64,000 bases of DNA from Amphibalanus amphitrite (lineage: Eukaryota > Arthropoda > Thecostraca > Balanomorpha > Balanidae). The DNA lies in the NCBI RefSeq assembly GCF_019059575.1, contig NW_024882978.1:1-64000 (forward strand), in the 5' to 3' direction. The translations under genes and the position numbers were made by a program. This document shows, piece after piece, positions 23,601-35,600 of this stretch. Each line of letters begins with the position of its first letter. Position 1 is the stretch's first letter. Below the pieces are notes generated by a model. The model had not been told where the DNA came from and searched no databases. It worked only from the letters and a program-made list of their open reading frames with translations.

Positions 23601-26600
23601 CACGCTCAGCACCCGGTAACATGTGGTAACCCCTAATAACTAAGACATGTTTTGCCTTTAAAATGAGATGGTTGTTATCTGCGGTGCATGGTTATTTTCC
23701 TTAGCAGGTGTCAGCCATTAATCGAAAATGACCACGGGTGGGGTAAGATGAGCCATTTTCACCTGGGGTAAGATGAGCCGGATAAGCCATTGTTGTCTCC
23801 GCTGTCGAAAACCAAACTGAGCTGCGCTTGTTTCTGCTGAATAAAAATGGTAGGAAATTGTTTTTTCTTTGTTGATTACACAAGTTGTAAGTGATTTGCA
23901 GATTATCTGAAGGATAATATGATTTCTTCCTTGATAGAAAACTTGACGAGTTATTGGAAGGCTTTAAACAGTTACTTTTTGATGGAGGAAAAAACGTTGC
24001 CATAAGTATGTATGCCATGGAGTAAATAAAAGAGCCCACTCTTCGCCGCGCCCGGGAAAAGAAGAGGTTCGCTTTTTCTATCCATGCTCAACTTTCCCCA
24101 CGACGTGTCTCAACTTACCCCGCCCATGGGGTAAGATGAGCAACGTGCAAGATGATTTTTGACGCAGCCTTTCAGTACAAAAATAAGCGGTATGAAACAT
24201 TTCTGGCCACCATTACATGCGCAAATGACCAAAAGTCCGTCCAAAAGTCCGTCCAACCCGTAAACGCAGAAAAATGATCAGTAAGTTAGCCTGTAGCTTA
24301 CGAAAAAAAACGGCTCAACTTACCTCATTCTCCCCTACGTGACACAATTGAGGGCATTTTTTTTTAGGCCATCACAGTATTTGTCAACAATTGTTGTTTA
24401 GGGGACTGGGGAGGGTGGTTACTGGCTCATTAACTGCCCCCGCCCCCCCCCCCCCAAAAAAAGGAAAGAAAACGAAACCGATCATCCGCGAAAAGAACTA
24501 TTGAGCTCGAACCAAGGTGACGAATCGATTTATAGGTATGCAGGATGACTAACGATGCCACTTGTTGACTTCTTGTGTCAAATGAATTCCATCATCTGGA
24601 TAGCACGTCAACTCTGTGGTATCACTATTTGACATTTTGCAACAAACGTATACTTTTTGGCGCGACTAGCCTCATAAATGTTCTGAAACTAAAACCGTTT
24701 CTTCGCAATTAACTTGGACGACGTCATCCCAGCTTATGCACGACCAAAAAAAGATATCGCTTCAGGATCACTGGCCCGAATTCCAATGCTTAAAGTTTAC
24801 TCAAAGCCGGTGTGGCTGAGGCACTCTTCGCTACATCTCGTGACGGCCACCATTGTGTTGCATTTTTCGGTAAGCTATAAGTTAATAAGGAAAGGAATGG
24901 TGAGTGGGTTGAAAACAGCCCTCACCCTCCACCCCCCCTTCTTCTGGAAACATAAGTAAACGAAAGATCTGGCGATGGTTTATCCACTCTCCTCTGCCGC
25001 CGCGCTGCGAGGCCTCGATTCGATCGGTATGTGGCTTCCTGAGCGGTCCTCCCCGGAGGCAAGGTGAAAGGTCATGGCCTGTATAATAAATTTATACGTT
25101 GCTGAATATGTTTTATAGTTCTTCCAAGGCCTTGGACACCGTTTTATTATATCGGATAAGCATTGCACTTTCTTGTCAATCAATACATCTAAAGAAAACT
25201 TGATCATAATCTTATACTGCGGCAATTGTAGTTCTGCTTACGGTTGCCTCTTTATGATACGGGCCACCACCACCTCCACTGCGCTGGAGCTCTGGCGTTC
25301 TACCCCTCCCCGCTACGGACCGGCCCTCGGGCTAGGTGTGTTAGTACTGAGCGCAAACCTGTAGTAGTCACGTGACTTTCATTCACGTAGCGGGAACGGA
25401 AGCTATAGGCGATACCAAGGACGGGCTCTGGGGAGGCAACCGGCGCGGAAAAATAGCACGATTGTAGTTTTGGAAGAATATCTGTTGCGGTAAGAGGAAT
25501 TATACAAAACAAACGTCCTAGGAGCAAACATGTGTTATTCCTCCATACTTTGCGCTACATTTCATTTCTCCAATGGCCAGCACTTAGCAAATAATAGCGC
25601 AATTCTAAATTGGTAATATATGTGTACAGTAGCAACTGCGGGTCCCTGTACCACTGCTTCCTACCTTCAAAGCACAACTTTACCTTCCCCCATACAATCT
25701 CTCTCCTCTCCAGTGGGCGCAATGTCTCACCTTTCCCGGCGCCAAGTCCTTGAGTCCCTTCAGCGACAGCTTGTCGTCGCTGCGGACCTTGTCGTAGTCG
25801 GCAGCGTTGGCGAAGGTCAGCGGCAGCATACCCTGCTTCTTCAGGTTGGTCTCGTGGATGCGCGCGAACGACTTGACGATAATGGCGCGCCCGCCGAGAT
25901 GGCGCGGCTCCAGCGCAGCGTGCTCGCGAGACGAGCCTGTCGGGAGGAGGGGGAGTGTTAGGGTCCGTGGGGTGGTTCACGCCACCCAGCGTTATCTCAC
26001 CAATGCGGTATATTCGTTTGTAGTTAAAATATGTGAAAAAGAACACGCCTTCATCGTCGTCGACGCCATCTGACATCAAATCACCAGAGTCGGTATGCCG
26101 GTCAGTGTATTAAACAATAAAACCCGACAACCGCCTCAAAGCGTATCAGCTATTAGGCCCCCCGTTGCCACAACCGGTAGGGACTGGCCGCACGCACCAC
26201 AGTGCATCAGTACCTACAATTACATAGTGCCGTGCCGACCGCACACTTCCAATTCAGCTGCACTTAACGCATATGCCTCGCATATCCGAAGTCAGACCAA
26301 AATCCGTCTACCTGTTTACCAGCCTGGCGGCCGGACGATTGCTCGAAATTCGCGCGATCTCATACGTTGGCCAAATGCTCACGCTTCTTCTGTTTCAGTA
26401 TCGCCTGCACATCAAGCCTCCATCGGCCGTGCGTTTCTCGGCATCGCTATCCCTACCTCGGCAGCTTCCAAGCTGTCGTCCATGTGCCAGGCACAATCAC
26501 CTCCCCGCCTCCGTCTCCATCCCCGCCTCCGTCTCCGTCTGCGCCCCGCGCAGCCGACTCCGTCGCCGCTCCGTGTCCTCCTGCAGCAGCTGCAGCTGCC

Positions 26601-29600
26601 GGCACCAGCTGCGGCTGCAGCCGCGCAGCTGCCGCAGCAGCAGCCGCTCCGTGAAACTCAGACTGTCCGTCTCCACCGCAGCAGGTACCGGTGTGACGTC
26701 AGAGACAGTGACGTCACTGGCAGCCGTCAGAGTACCGCGGTCCTCGCACTGAACGGGCGTAACGCTGGCATCCGACACTTCACTCTTTGATTGGTTGTAA
26801 TCTGTATAAAGTGACGTCACTCGATCTGTTGTTGATTCCGATTGGTCCCCGTACTCTCTCGGTGAGGTCACACCACACGCCAACGTTTTTGATTGGTCCA
26901 CAGCCGAGCGGGCTGACAGTACCTCCTCTCCGATTGGTCGCCGTTCGTCCACCTCTCTGGGTGACGTCATCATCCCTGAGCTGACCCTTCTCGGTGACGT
27001 CATCACTGCTGAGCTGACCCTCCTTGGAGTACCCTCTCCATGGCTGGCGTCCCCTGATTCACCGGTATAACTCTGGGGCCGTTCCAAACAGCGAGGAAGC
27101 CGCGCATGTTTCCGCCTTCGTCGGGCTGATGGGAGCGCGGCGATCCGCCGGTGTAGCTCCTCAGGCTCCGGCTTTGCGCCGCTGTCGGTGGCTGACACGG
27201 CCCGAGCCAGGGCCTCCGTCAGTGCCTGCGTGCGGCGGTCGGCCGCGCCGGCGCTCCAGGCGGTGACCTGACCCGGGGTGACCGCGCCGCGAGATTCCAC
27301 GGAGACCAGACTCGAGGTACTTTGCTGAGGTGTTGGAACTGAGGACGGGAGCTGTTTGAGGTCCGGAACTGACCCGAAAGACGCCGAGGGGGATGCAACT
27401 GCTGCAGCGCTAGCCAGTGAGCTACTCGATCCAGTCTTCCCCATGGTATGAGCGCGTCGCCTGCCGGCCGGCCGACCGGTCAGCCCCAGTGTGGAGCCGC
27501 CAGCGATACCGCCGCCGCCGCTACCGTTCCAGCTCAGGGTCCGTCCAGTGGTTCGAACCCCGCCGCGACGTGGGACGCTGGGTGAGGCTGAGGACTCAGA
27601 TAGAGCGCCGGGTACTACCGGTAGGGTGTCTGCGGGACCGAGAGGTCCTCCGAGGGACGTAGATAGACCCTCTGTGGCAGTAGGGAGTCCTGGAACTCCA
27701 CCTCTTCCAGTAGATCCCGGTGGAGTCTGCGGTTGACCCGGTGGCGGTAGTAGGTTCGATAGGGACGCCGCCCGGCGCGGGTCACCCTGTCCCCACCCGG
27801 CCAGTACCGCTCGCTCCTCCGGTACCCTCCTTAGTACCGCTGGTCTCGGTGGTACTAAAGCTGGTGGTCTGGGTGGTGTCGAGCCGATCTCAGTCGGTGG
27901 CCGGGTGGTACTATGCCATGCTCGAGGCGAGTCTGTTACCCCTCGGCCGGTAGGAGGCGGGGACGGGGTGCGCACAGTCAGCCGAGCTCTCGCCCTCTGA
28001 AGTCCCCGCTCTAGACGAAGGAGAGACGATTCCAGATGGCGCCCCGATCGTTCCGCCGGCAGCGGCGGGGGTGGGGGCGGCCGCGGCGGCTCGGGCGGCG
28101 GGGCGGCAGGGGCGCGATGTAATCGATCCAACAGTGCCGCCTTCTCCTCAGCGCTCAGCTCGAGCCGGAGTTGGGCTTCAGCGCGGCCCGGCCGGCGAGA
28201 CAGAGGCACGGCTACCAGCGACGGCAGCGCCGCCCTGGTGTCCGGCGGCGGAACTGAAGCTCCAGGGGGCGCCATCGGAGCCGGCCGCCGCGGCGGCGGG
28301 CGACCTCGCATAGTGCGCGGGAGGTCACATGGGCTTCAGCACTCAGGTGTGTAGAACGAGACAGTCGCAACAGACTTCAGCTAACTACATGGCTCTACAT
28401 AGGGCACCGAGGAAATTCCAAAACTGTGAGATCTAATTGACAGCTTGCTACGTTCTAAAGAAATTAAGCACGTGGAAAGATATTAGGAAACGGTAGGAAA
28501 TTAAAAACAAAACAATAAACAAAGAGGTCTTCACAAAAGGTAGCAGGCGGAGAAGAGATTTCGCAAGCAGACAACAGAAAACTTTGCTCGCGATCTTTTT
28601 AAGCGGGTACCTCTATATTGCCATAAAGGATATAGGAAATGCCGGGCTTTAAATCTGGGGGATGAACTTCATCAATATCAGCTAAAAAAAAAATGACCTC
28701 AGCCCTGCGAACCAGAATGTTTATAGCATTGAAATCAAGCCTGGCATAACTCCCAATCACTCACTCAACCAGCCTCACACTCTCACAGACACCTCCCGGT
28801 TCTCACAGACCCCGCTAACTCACCCTCGCCGTAGTTTTCGTCTCCGACGACCACCCAGCTGATGCCACGGGCCTTGTAGTCGCGCGCGGTGGCCGGCACC
28901 GGGCCGACCTCGCCCGTCACCTGGTTCTTGACCGCGTTCATCTCACCCGTGTCGGCATTCACGGCGCTGTGAGAGCGGTGAGAAGGTTAGAGAGTACGGT
29001 AGGAGGCCGTGGTGAGAGGCGGTGAGAGTGTGAGGTCAGGACGGTTTTAGGATGAGTTTGGTTTTAGGATATACGGGCGGCGAAGGTGTTCAGCGGGACT
29101 CACTAGATAACTCATGCGAGAGAGCTCGAATTTTACGGACGCTTGAGCCCAACGAGGCTATGCGCCCTAACCCAACAAGTACAAGCAAGAGAGAACTCGA
29201 GTAGTGAACTTATTTTGATAATCCGCATAGAGAAGCCACTCACTACCTTGGCAAAGAGGGAACGTCAAAGTTCCTCCAAAAATACAAACATACACATGAT
29301 CGTCAAACCATGAAAAGACGCGACAAATTCACTATTTTAACCCTCGCCGGCACAGGGGGGGGGGGGGTTGATGCAACCCCCCTAAGGTTTTTCGCGAATA
29401 ACTCGCGTAAAAAGCAGCCGATCGCGACGAAACTTTCAGTACCCTTGCACTGATCAATTTTACACCTACCCTGAAAATTTCATGACCCTGACCCCAATGA
29501 CCTTTGACCTGTGACCCCTTTTCTGTGACCATGTTCGGCCGAAATCGCGAATCGGCGTATGTCGCCTCGCATTAGCCGCGCGTTTGCAAGCTTTTCGTGG

Positions 29601-32600
29601 TTTTAAACGTTCAAACATGAGATTTGATGTTGCTCCCATACATTAGGGTGGGGGTCAAGGTCACCTGAAGGTCAGGTCAGGTCATTGACCTTTGGTGACC
29701 TCGGGTAACCTCGGTTCACTTTTTCGAGTTTTACATGTTTCTAGGCTAGTTTTTGGGGCTGAATTCGAATTTAGTAACCATTTGAACATTTACGAAGTAG
29801 TTTTGGTGTCTTCGTAACATGTTACGAAGCTGTCAGAGGCGGTTGACACGTATTACGAATACCCGTCACAACCCCTACCGGTTGACCTGACCTGACCTGA
29901 CCCGACCTGGTCTAAATGCTTAAATACATCATCTCTGGTCAAAACTAACACGATATTCGTGATCAGCACCCCCGAAAACCCCATAGCAGCCACACTTAAC
30001 GACTTTCTAACAGGTCCCGATTTTCCCGGTTTTCGGGTCATTGACCTGACCTGGAAGGTCACCCGATGACCTAGGACCTTAAAATTGGGTATCATCGGCT
30101 TCCTCTCGTGACGGGCAACACGCTCGTTTTTTTTTTCCGCGAAGCTCTAGCTCGATCAGGGGCCAAACGCGAGGGGGGTCGTACCAACTTGTGCCGTCGA
30201 AGGACGCAAAATGGCCTGTGCCGGCGAGGGTTAAGGTACCAAATCACCGTGTATTCAATCTCATTAGTCTCCACATAGCCCACAAAGCCCTTCCCCATCC
30301 CAGTTCCCGTTCCCTACCGGGCCACTCACGTGAGGAACATGTTATTGGAGATGTTGTCCAGGTGCCCTCTGAACTTGAGCCACGGTCCGGCGGCAGAGAT
30401 GTGATCGGTGGTACACTTGCCCTTGACCTTGAGCAGGATGGTGAGGTCGTCGAGGTCCTTGCCGTCCCAGGGCTGGAAGGGCTCCAGCAGCTGGAGACGC
30501 TTCGACTCCGGGTCCACCACCACCTGTAGAGAGCAGAGAGAGGGGTAGAGGGGTAGAGGGAAGGGAAGATCGGTCAAAAGCTGCGGGGTGGTACGGCCTG
30601 ATGAAGTTCATTGAGCGTCCGTGATAAGCGGTCCGTTTATTGGTGATTGTGAAGTTTTTAACGCTAAGAATAAATTTCGATCAATATAGAGTTGCGTCGC
30701 AGCGCTCTATTCGCAAGTGTTGCGAATAGAGCGCTACCTTACTTCAAACACCATAAAAAGTGTCATTTGGATACTTAATCGGCAGCAGTAAAATGTCAAT
30801 AAATCGTTTACAATAAATCGTAAGACAGTTTTACGCTCCATTTGGTCCCCATGCCTCCATCCCACCCGTCCTGTTGTAATCTCCCCCTAAAAACCGTAAT
30901 AATTCTTCCCACCTTTATATTCTGAACAACGCTCTCTTCTTCCCCCTCATGCTTCGATAATCCTAAAACATTTTCCCTCCCCGTACCTTGACGGCGGCGT
31001 TGTCGGTCGGCGGGTGCTGGTACGTGTCCTCGCCGGCGTCAAAGCCGCGGCTGGGCAGCTCGTCTCCGTTGGGCGCCGCCAGTTTAAACTCCTTGCCGTC
31101 CGCGCCCGTCAGCGAGTCCGTCAGAGGGTTGAAGGTGAGCGTTCCGGCCAGCGATAGAGCCGTGGTCAGCTCTGGCGAGGTGACGAACGCGTGGGTGGCC
31201 GCGTTGGCGTCGTTACGACCTGCGAAGGAGAGATGAAGGAAATGTTAGCGGTTCTTATGGTTGCTGAGGTACTCGTGGTAAAAAATAAAATGTGTTGAGA
31301 AAACTGAAGTAATCAAGGCAAAATCTCCAGCCTTCCATTTTTATTCGTCACATATTGCTTAATCCCGTACAACAGTAAATTTAGCTGAGAGAATAATTCA
31401 TACCTATTTGAAAATCGAGTAAGGACTAGGCAAGAGTGGCAAAACATTCGAAAAAAGGCGTTCAAAACAAATACTTCTACTGCATTTGAACCAGCAACGC
31501 CTTTCATAAGCTATCTATCGGCTCTGCACTTCCATCGTTCTTCCCATTTGCAGACTGACCGGTGAAGTTTCTGTTGTAGGACGTGACGATGGTATTTTTC
31601 TCGCCCTTCTTGACGTCCTGCCGGTCCCACTGGCCGATGCAGGGGCCGCAGGCGTTGGCCAGGACGGTGCCGCCAAACTCGCGCAGCGTCTCAGCCTGAG
31701 AGGAGGGAGAGGGGAAGGGTGTGAGGACACACGACCGACCAGCCGGGTGGGGGCGACACAGAAATGTCGCAAAGGAACTCTGAAACGTAAACCCTTAGAA
31801 AACCACGCATGGACACCCAAACTGCCCGCCTTTAACTATAACGTCTACTGTACTACTCAAAGTCCTCTATTTAACTACAATGTCAACTCCCTAAGATACC
31901 CGTCCCCTCCTAGTTTCCAACTCAAATATTTAGTCATGACCATCGTCCAGTCTTTCCCACTCCCTCTTCCAAAAGCAATTCTCTCACACTCTTTCCCAGT
32001 AGGCACTCCCTCCTATCTATCCTCTATAATCACTCACGATGCCGTCCCGCTCGATGGTGGCACGGATCTGTTCCGAGCCGGGCGTCACGTTGAAGGTCGA
32101 CTTGGCCTTGAGACCGTGGTCCATGGCCTGTTTGGCCAGCGAGGCGCACCGGCCCATGTCCTCGTATGACGAGTTGGTGCACGAGCCGATCAGACCTGAG
32201 GGAGAGAGGGGGGTAGAGGGCAGAGTAGAGGTCAGACAGGAGGACGTCAGAGCGGAGGTAAGAGAAGAGATAGGAAAAAACAAGGGAAGTAGCCGAAATT
32301 GGAGGATGATACACTTAAAAAGGTCGTTAAGACAAAATATTGTCAAGGAAGAAAAGGACAGAATTGGGCAGAGAAGAGGCCAGAGGGTCAGGTGAAAAAT
32401 GAGGCAGCAAGGAAAATGGATGGCTGCAAGGGTGCCAAACCCTCTCACAAAACACAAGCCAACGCTGAATTAGTCCACAAAAGCACTAAACCGTTTATAT
32501 TTCTATCATCACGTTCCATTACTTAATCATCAACACAGAGTGACTCTTCCCTCAGCTCTCCACAGAGCTAACAACAGCTTTCTCCCACATCCCTTCTTTC

Positions 32601-35600
32601 CCCAACCTTCCCGATTCCAACATACCGACTTTGATGTCGAGCGGCCATCCGTTCTTTTTGGCCGTCTCGGCCAGCTCGTCAATGGGCGTGGCCAGGTCGG
32701 GTGTGAAAGGACCGTTCACGTGCGGCTTCAGCTCGGACAGGTTGATCTCGATCAGCTGGCGATTAGACGGCAAGGGTTAGTTGGAATCGAGTTAACAGCA
32801 AACAAGAAGAACACATAGGGAGCGAACTGTAACAACTGGCGATGAATGCCGATTACTCAAACACGAATATGTCATGGTCATGCGTTGCACTTACAGCACG
32901 GAAGTAGTAACTAGACGCAAAAACGAAACGAAACATGAGCGTAACGAAACCAGTGACCACGTAACACACCGCGACTAGAATTGAAAATATACTTTGAACA
33001 CCCTCACAGCTGCTGCCCCATGAGATTCAGCATCCATCAGATACAGATACAGATGACTCTTCTGGCTCCATGTTCAAACTCTTCCCACTAGATTCAGCAT
33101 CCAGCATCCACCTCAGCTCCCCCCCCCCCCTCCGCACCTGATCGTAGGGCGCTCCCGAGTCGGGTGTCAGCAGGGCGGCGTTATCGTCGGCGGCCAGGGC
33201 GATCTCCTTGCGTCCAGTGGCGGCCAGGTAGTCGTGCATCCGCTGATTGTACGGGAACAGCGACGTGGTGGCGCCGATCTCGGCGCCCATGTTACAGATG
33301 GTGGCCATACCTGACGGCGAAAATGGAGAGGAGGATTTGTGAGAGGTCGGACGGTAGAGGTTACAGCAGACCTTCGCAGCATGACACACCACATATTGTC
33401 GTTTTCTCTGCTTTATTCCGTTTTCCACTTTCTGTTTTTAGTCTCGTCATTCCCTCCCCATTCCCAGTTTCTTCATCCCCTTTCTCAGCACCCACTCGCA
33501 CAAAAGACGGAATCGAGGCCCGCTCACCAGATCTGAGCCTACAGCCCTTCCCTGTTCTGTTCTCACTCGTTTCCCCAACCATTTGATCTTTGAGTTCCCA
33601 TTTACAGCAACGCAACATTTGGAGTCGAGGCCAAAACTCGTCCTACAGCCTTTCCCTATTCAATTCTCCCTCCTTTCCCTCATTTCCCCATCACCCACCG
33701 GTACAGGAGATGGAGTCCAGGCCCGGTCCGAAGTACTCGACGATGGCGCCGGTGCCGCCCTTGACGGAGAGGATGCCAGCCACCTTCAGAATGATGTCCT
33801 TCGGGGAGGTCCAGCCGGACAGCGCGCCCGTCAGGTGAACGCCAATCACCTGCGTCGGGACAGAGCCGTCAGCCAATCAGAGAGCCGGATACAGAACGAT
33901 GGCTAATCAGGGGACGGGATAAAGAACGGTGGCCAATCTGAGAGCGGGATACAGAGCGGCAGCCAATCAGGGGACGGGATAAAGAACGGTGGCCAATCAG
34001 GGGACGGGATACAGAACGGCAGCCAATCAGGGGACGGGGTACAGAACGGTGGCCAATCAGGGGACGGGATAAAGAACGGTGGTCAGCCAGACAGCGAGAA
34101 AAAATGACAAGTTTCAAGCACTGGCAGTAAAACGAATGTGTAACAGCCAAGTACGGCGGCCGATATCCGAAATATTCCTGTTAGAATTTCCAAAATATAT
34201 GGTGACATCTGACAATTTTAACTAGACTTGTGCAAAGCTTCATTTGATATCAAATGAGTATGGCTTAACTTTTCACTATAAATCGTGCAACTTCTCTCAA
34301 ACAAGCACTACCAACACAACATTTACCTCTCTGCCAATAGTTCACTCACCGCGACACTCACGGCCCTACGGAAATCTGTGGGCTTTCCTACATCATAGGA
34401 TTAGGGTCTACGGGATTACGGCGTCTTGGGATTACCCTACCTTGGGGCACTTGAGCTCCCAGGGGATGTCGGCCATGACATCCACAGCGTCGGCGCCGCC
34501 GACTCCGATGCAGAGGCCGCCCAGACCTCCTCCATTGGGGGTGTGGGAGTCGGTACCGACCATCAGCAGGCCAGGGAACGCGTAGTTCTCCAGGATAATC
34601 TGTAACCAGGGGGGAATGGGGTGATAGTGGGTGGGGGAGACAAATCGGGGAGGTGTATACAGGTATATTGATCTGTCAGGGTGGCGGAGTTCCAGTCAGG
34701 GGTCAAACAAAACGTGCAGTCGTTACTTTGAAGAAGTCGCAATGATGTGAAGAAACGCTTGAAAAAAATATGAAAAATAATGGATGTTTGCATCGGTATA
34801 TATAATGCTTGTTTGTACCGAATAATTGTTTCAACCCGTTCGTGTGAAGCTACTTGACAAGTTGGTACCGCTCTCATTCTAACTCAGATCCATTTGCAAA
34901 TGTCAGGCATATCTCATACGACAATTGATTGGAAAGACGATAGAGATAGAGGAAAGCCACACAATCCCATAAGCCCTCCAATCTCTCTGCAATACCTCAG
35001 ACTAAAATGACACCCCTCCCTCCCCTCCACCCCCTGTCTCACCCAGTTCAGCCTAGCACAATAACCGTGTCACCCCCCCCCCCCCCCCCCCCGGGGACTG
35101 TCGCCACTCGCCAGCCGGCCACCGGGAGCTAAGTTTGGCCAGTAGCCAACCGTGAGGCACCGCAAACGGATCGGCGCTCAACTGCCACCGACTCGGAAGG
35201 CACGTGCCATACCGCGGCGGGCGCCTCATAGCGGAGGGAGAGAGAGCAGAGGAGCGAGAGGTAAAGTGGGGGGAGGGGTAGTCGGATTACAGGTGTGAGG
35301 GCACAGGGAAGGGCTGAAAATGGAAGAGGGGCGAGAGAGGGTAGCTGACGGAGTAGCTGACGGAGGGTTTACCATGCATTTTATAAACCAACGGATTAAG
35401 TGGGGCCCAGACGCTTGGGTCTGAAATTTTGCGGCTGCGTCGAGCTATTAAATCCTGTAGCAGGCAACGTGATACACAGAACTGTACATGTGTATACAGA
35501 ATCGTGTATACAGATTTGAAGTACAAAACTGATCAGCTGAGAATTCCGCATCCAAAGGGCATCGGCCATTGCTATTTCGTTATCATGTTCTGAAATAGAG

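Noticed and set aside
24714-24959. 81-codon plus-strand ORF in the last ACO2 intron
   Set aside because: No recognisable domain, no splice support and intron-like composition.
26095-26790. 231-codon plus-strand ORF
   Set aside because: Mostly antisense to the end of the nested 604-codon ORF, with no recognisable domain.
33871-34088. Possible CRISPR-like array
   Set aside because: The 30-bp units are contiguous with no spacers, in a eukaryotic intron. It is an ordinary minisatellite.
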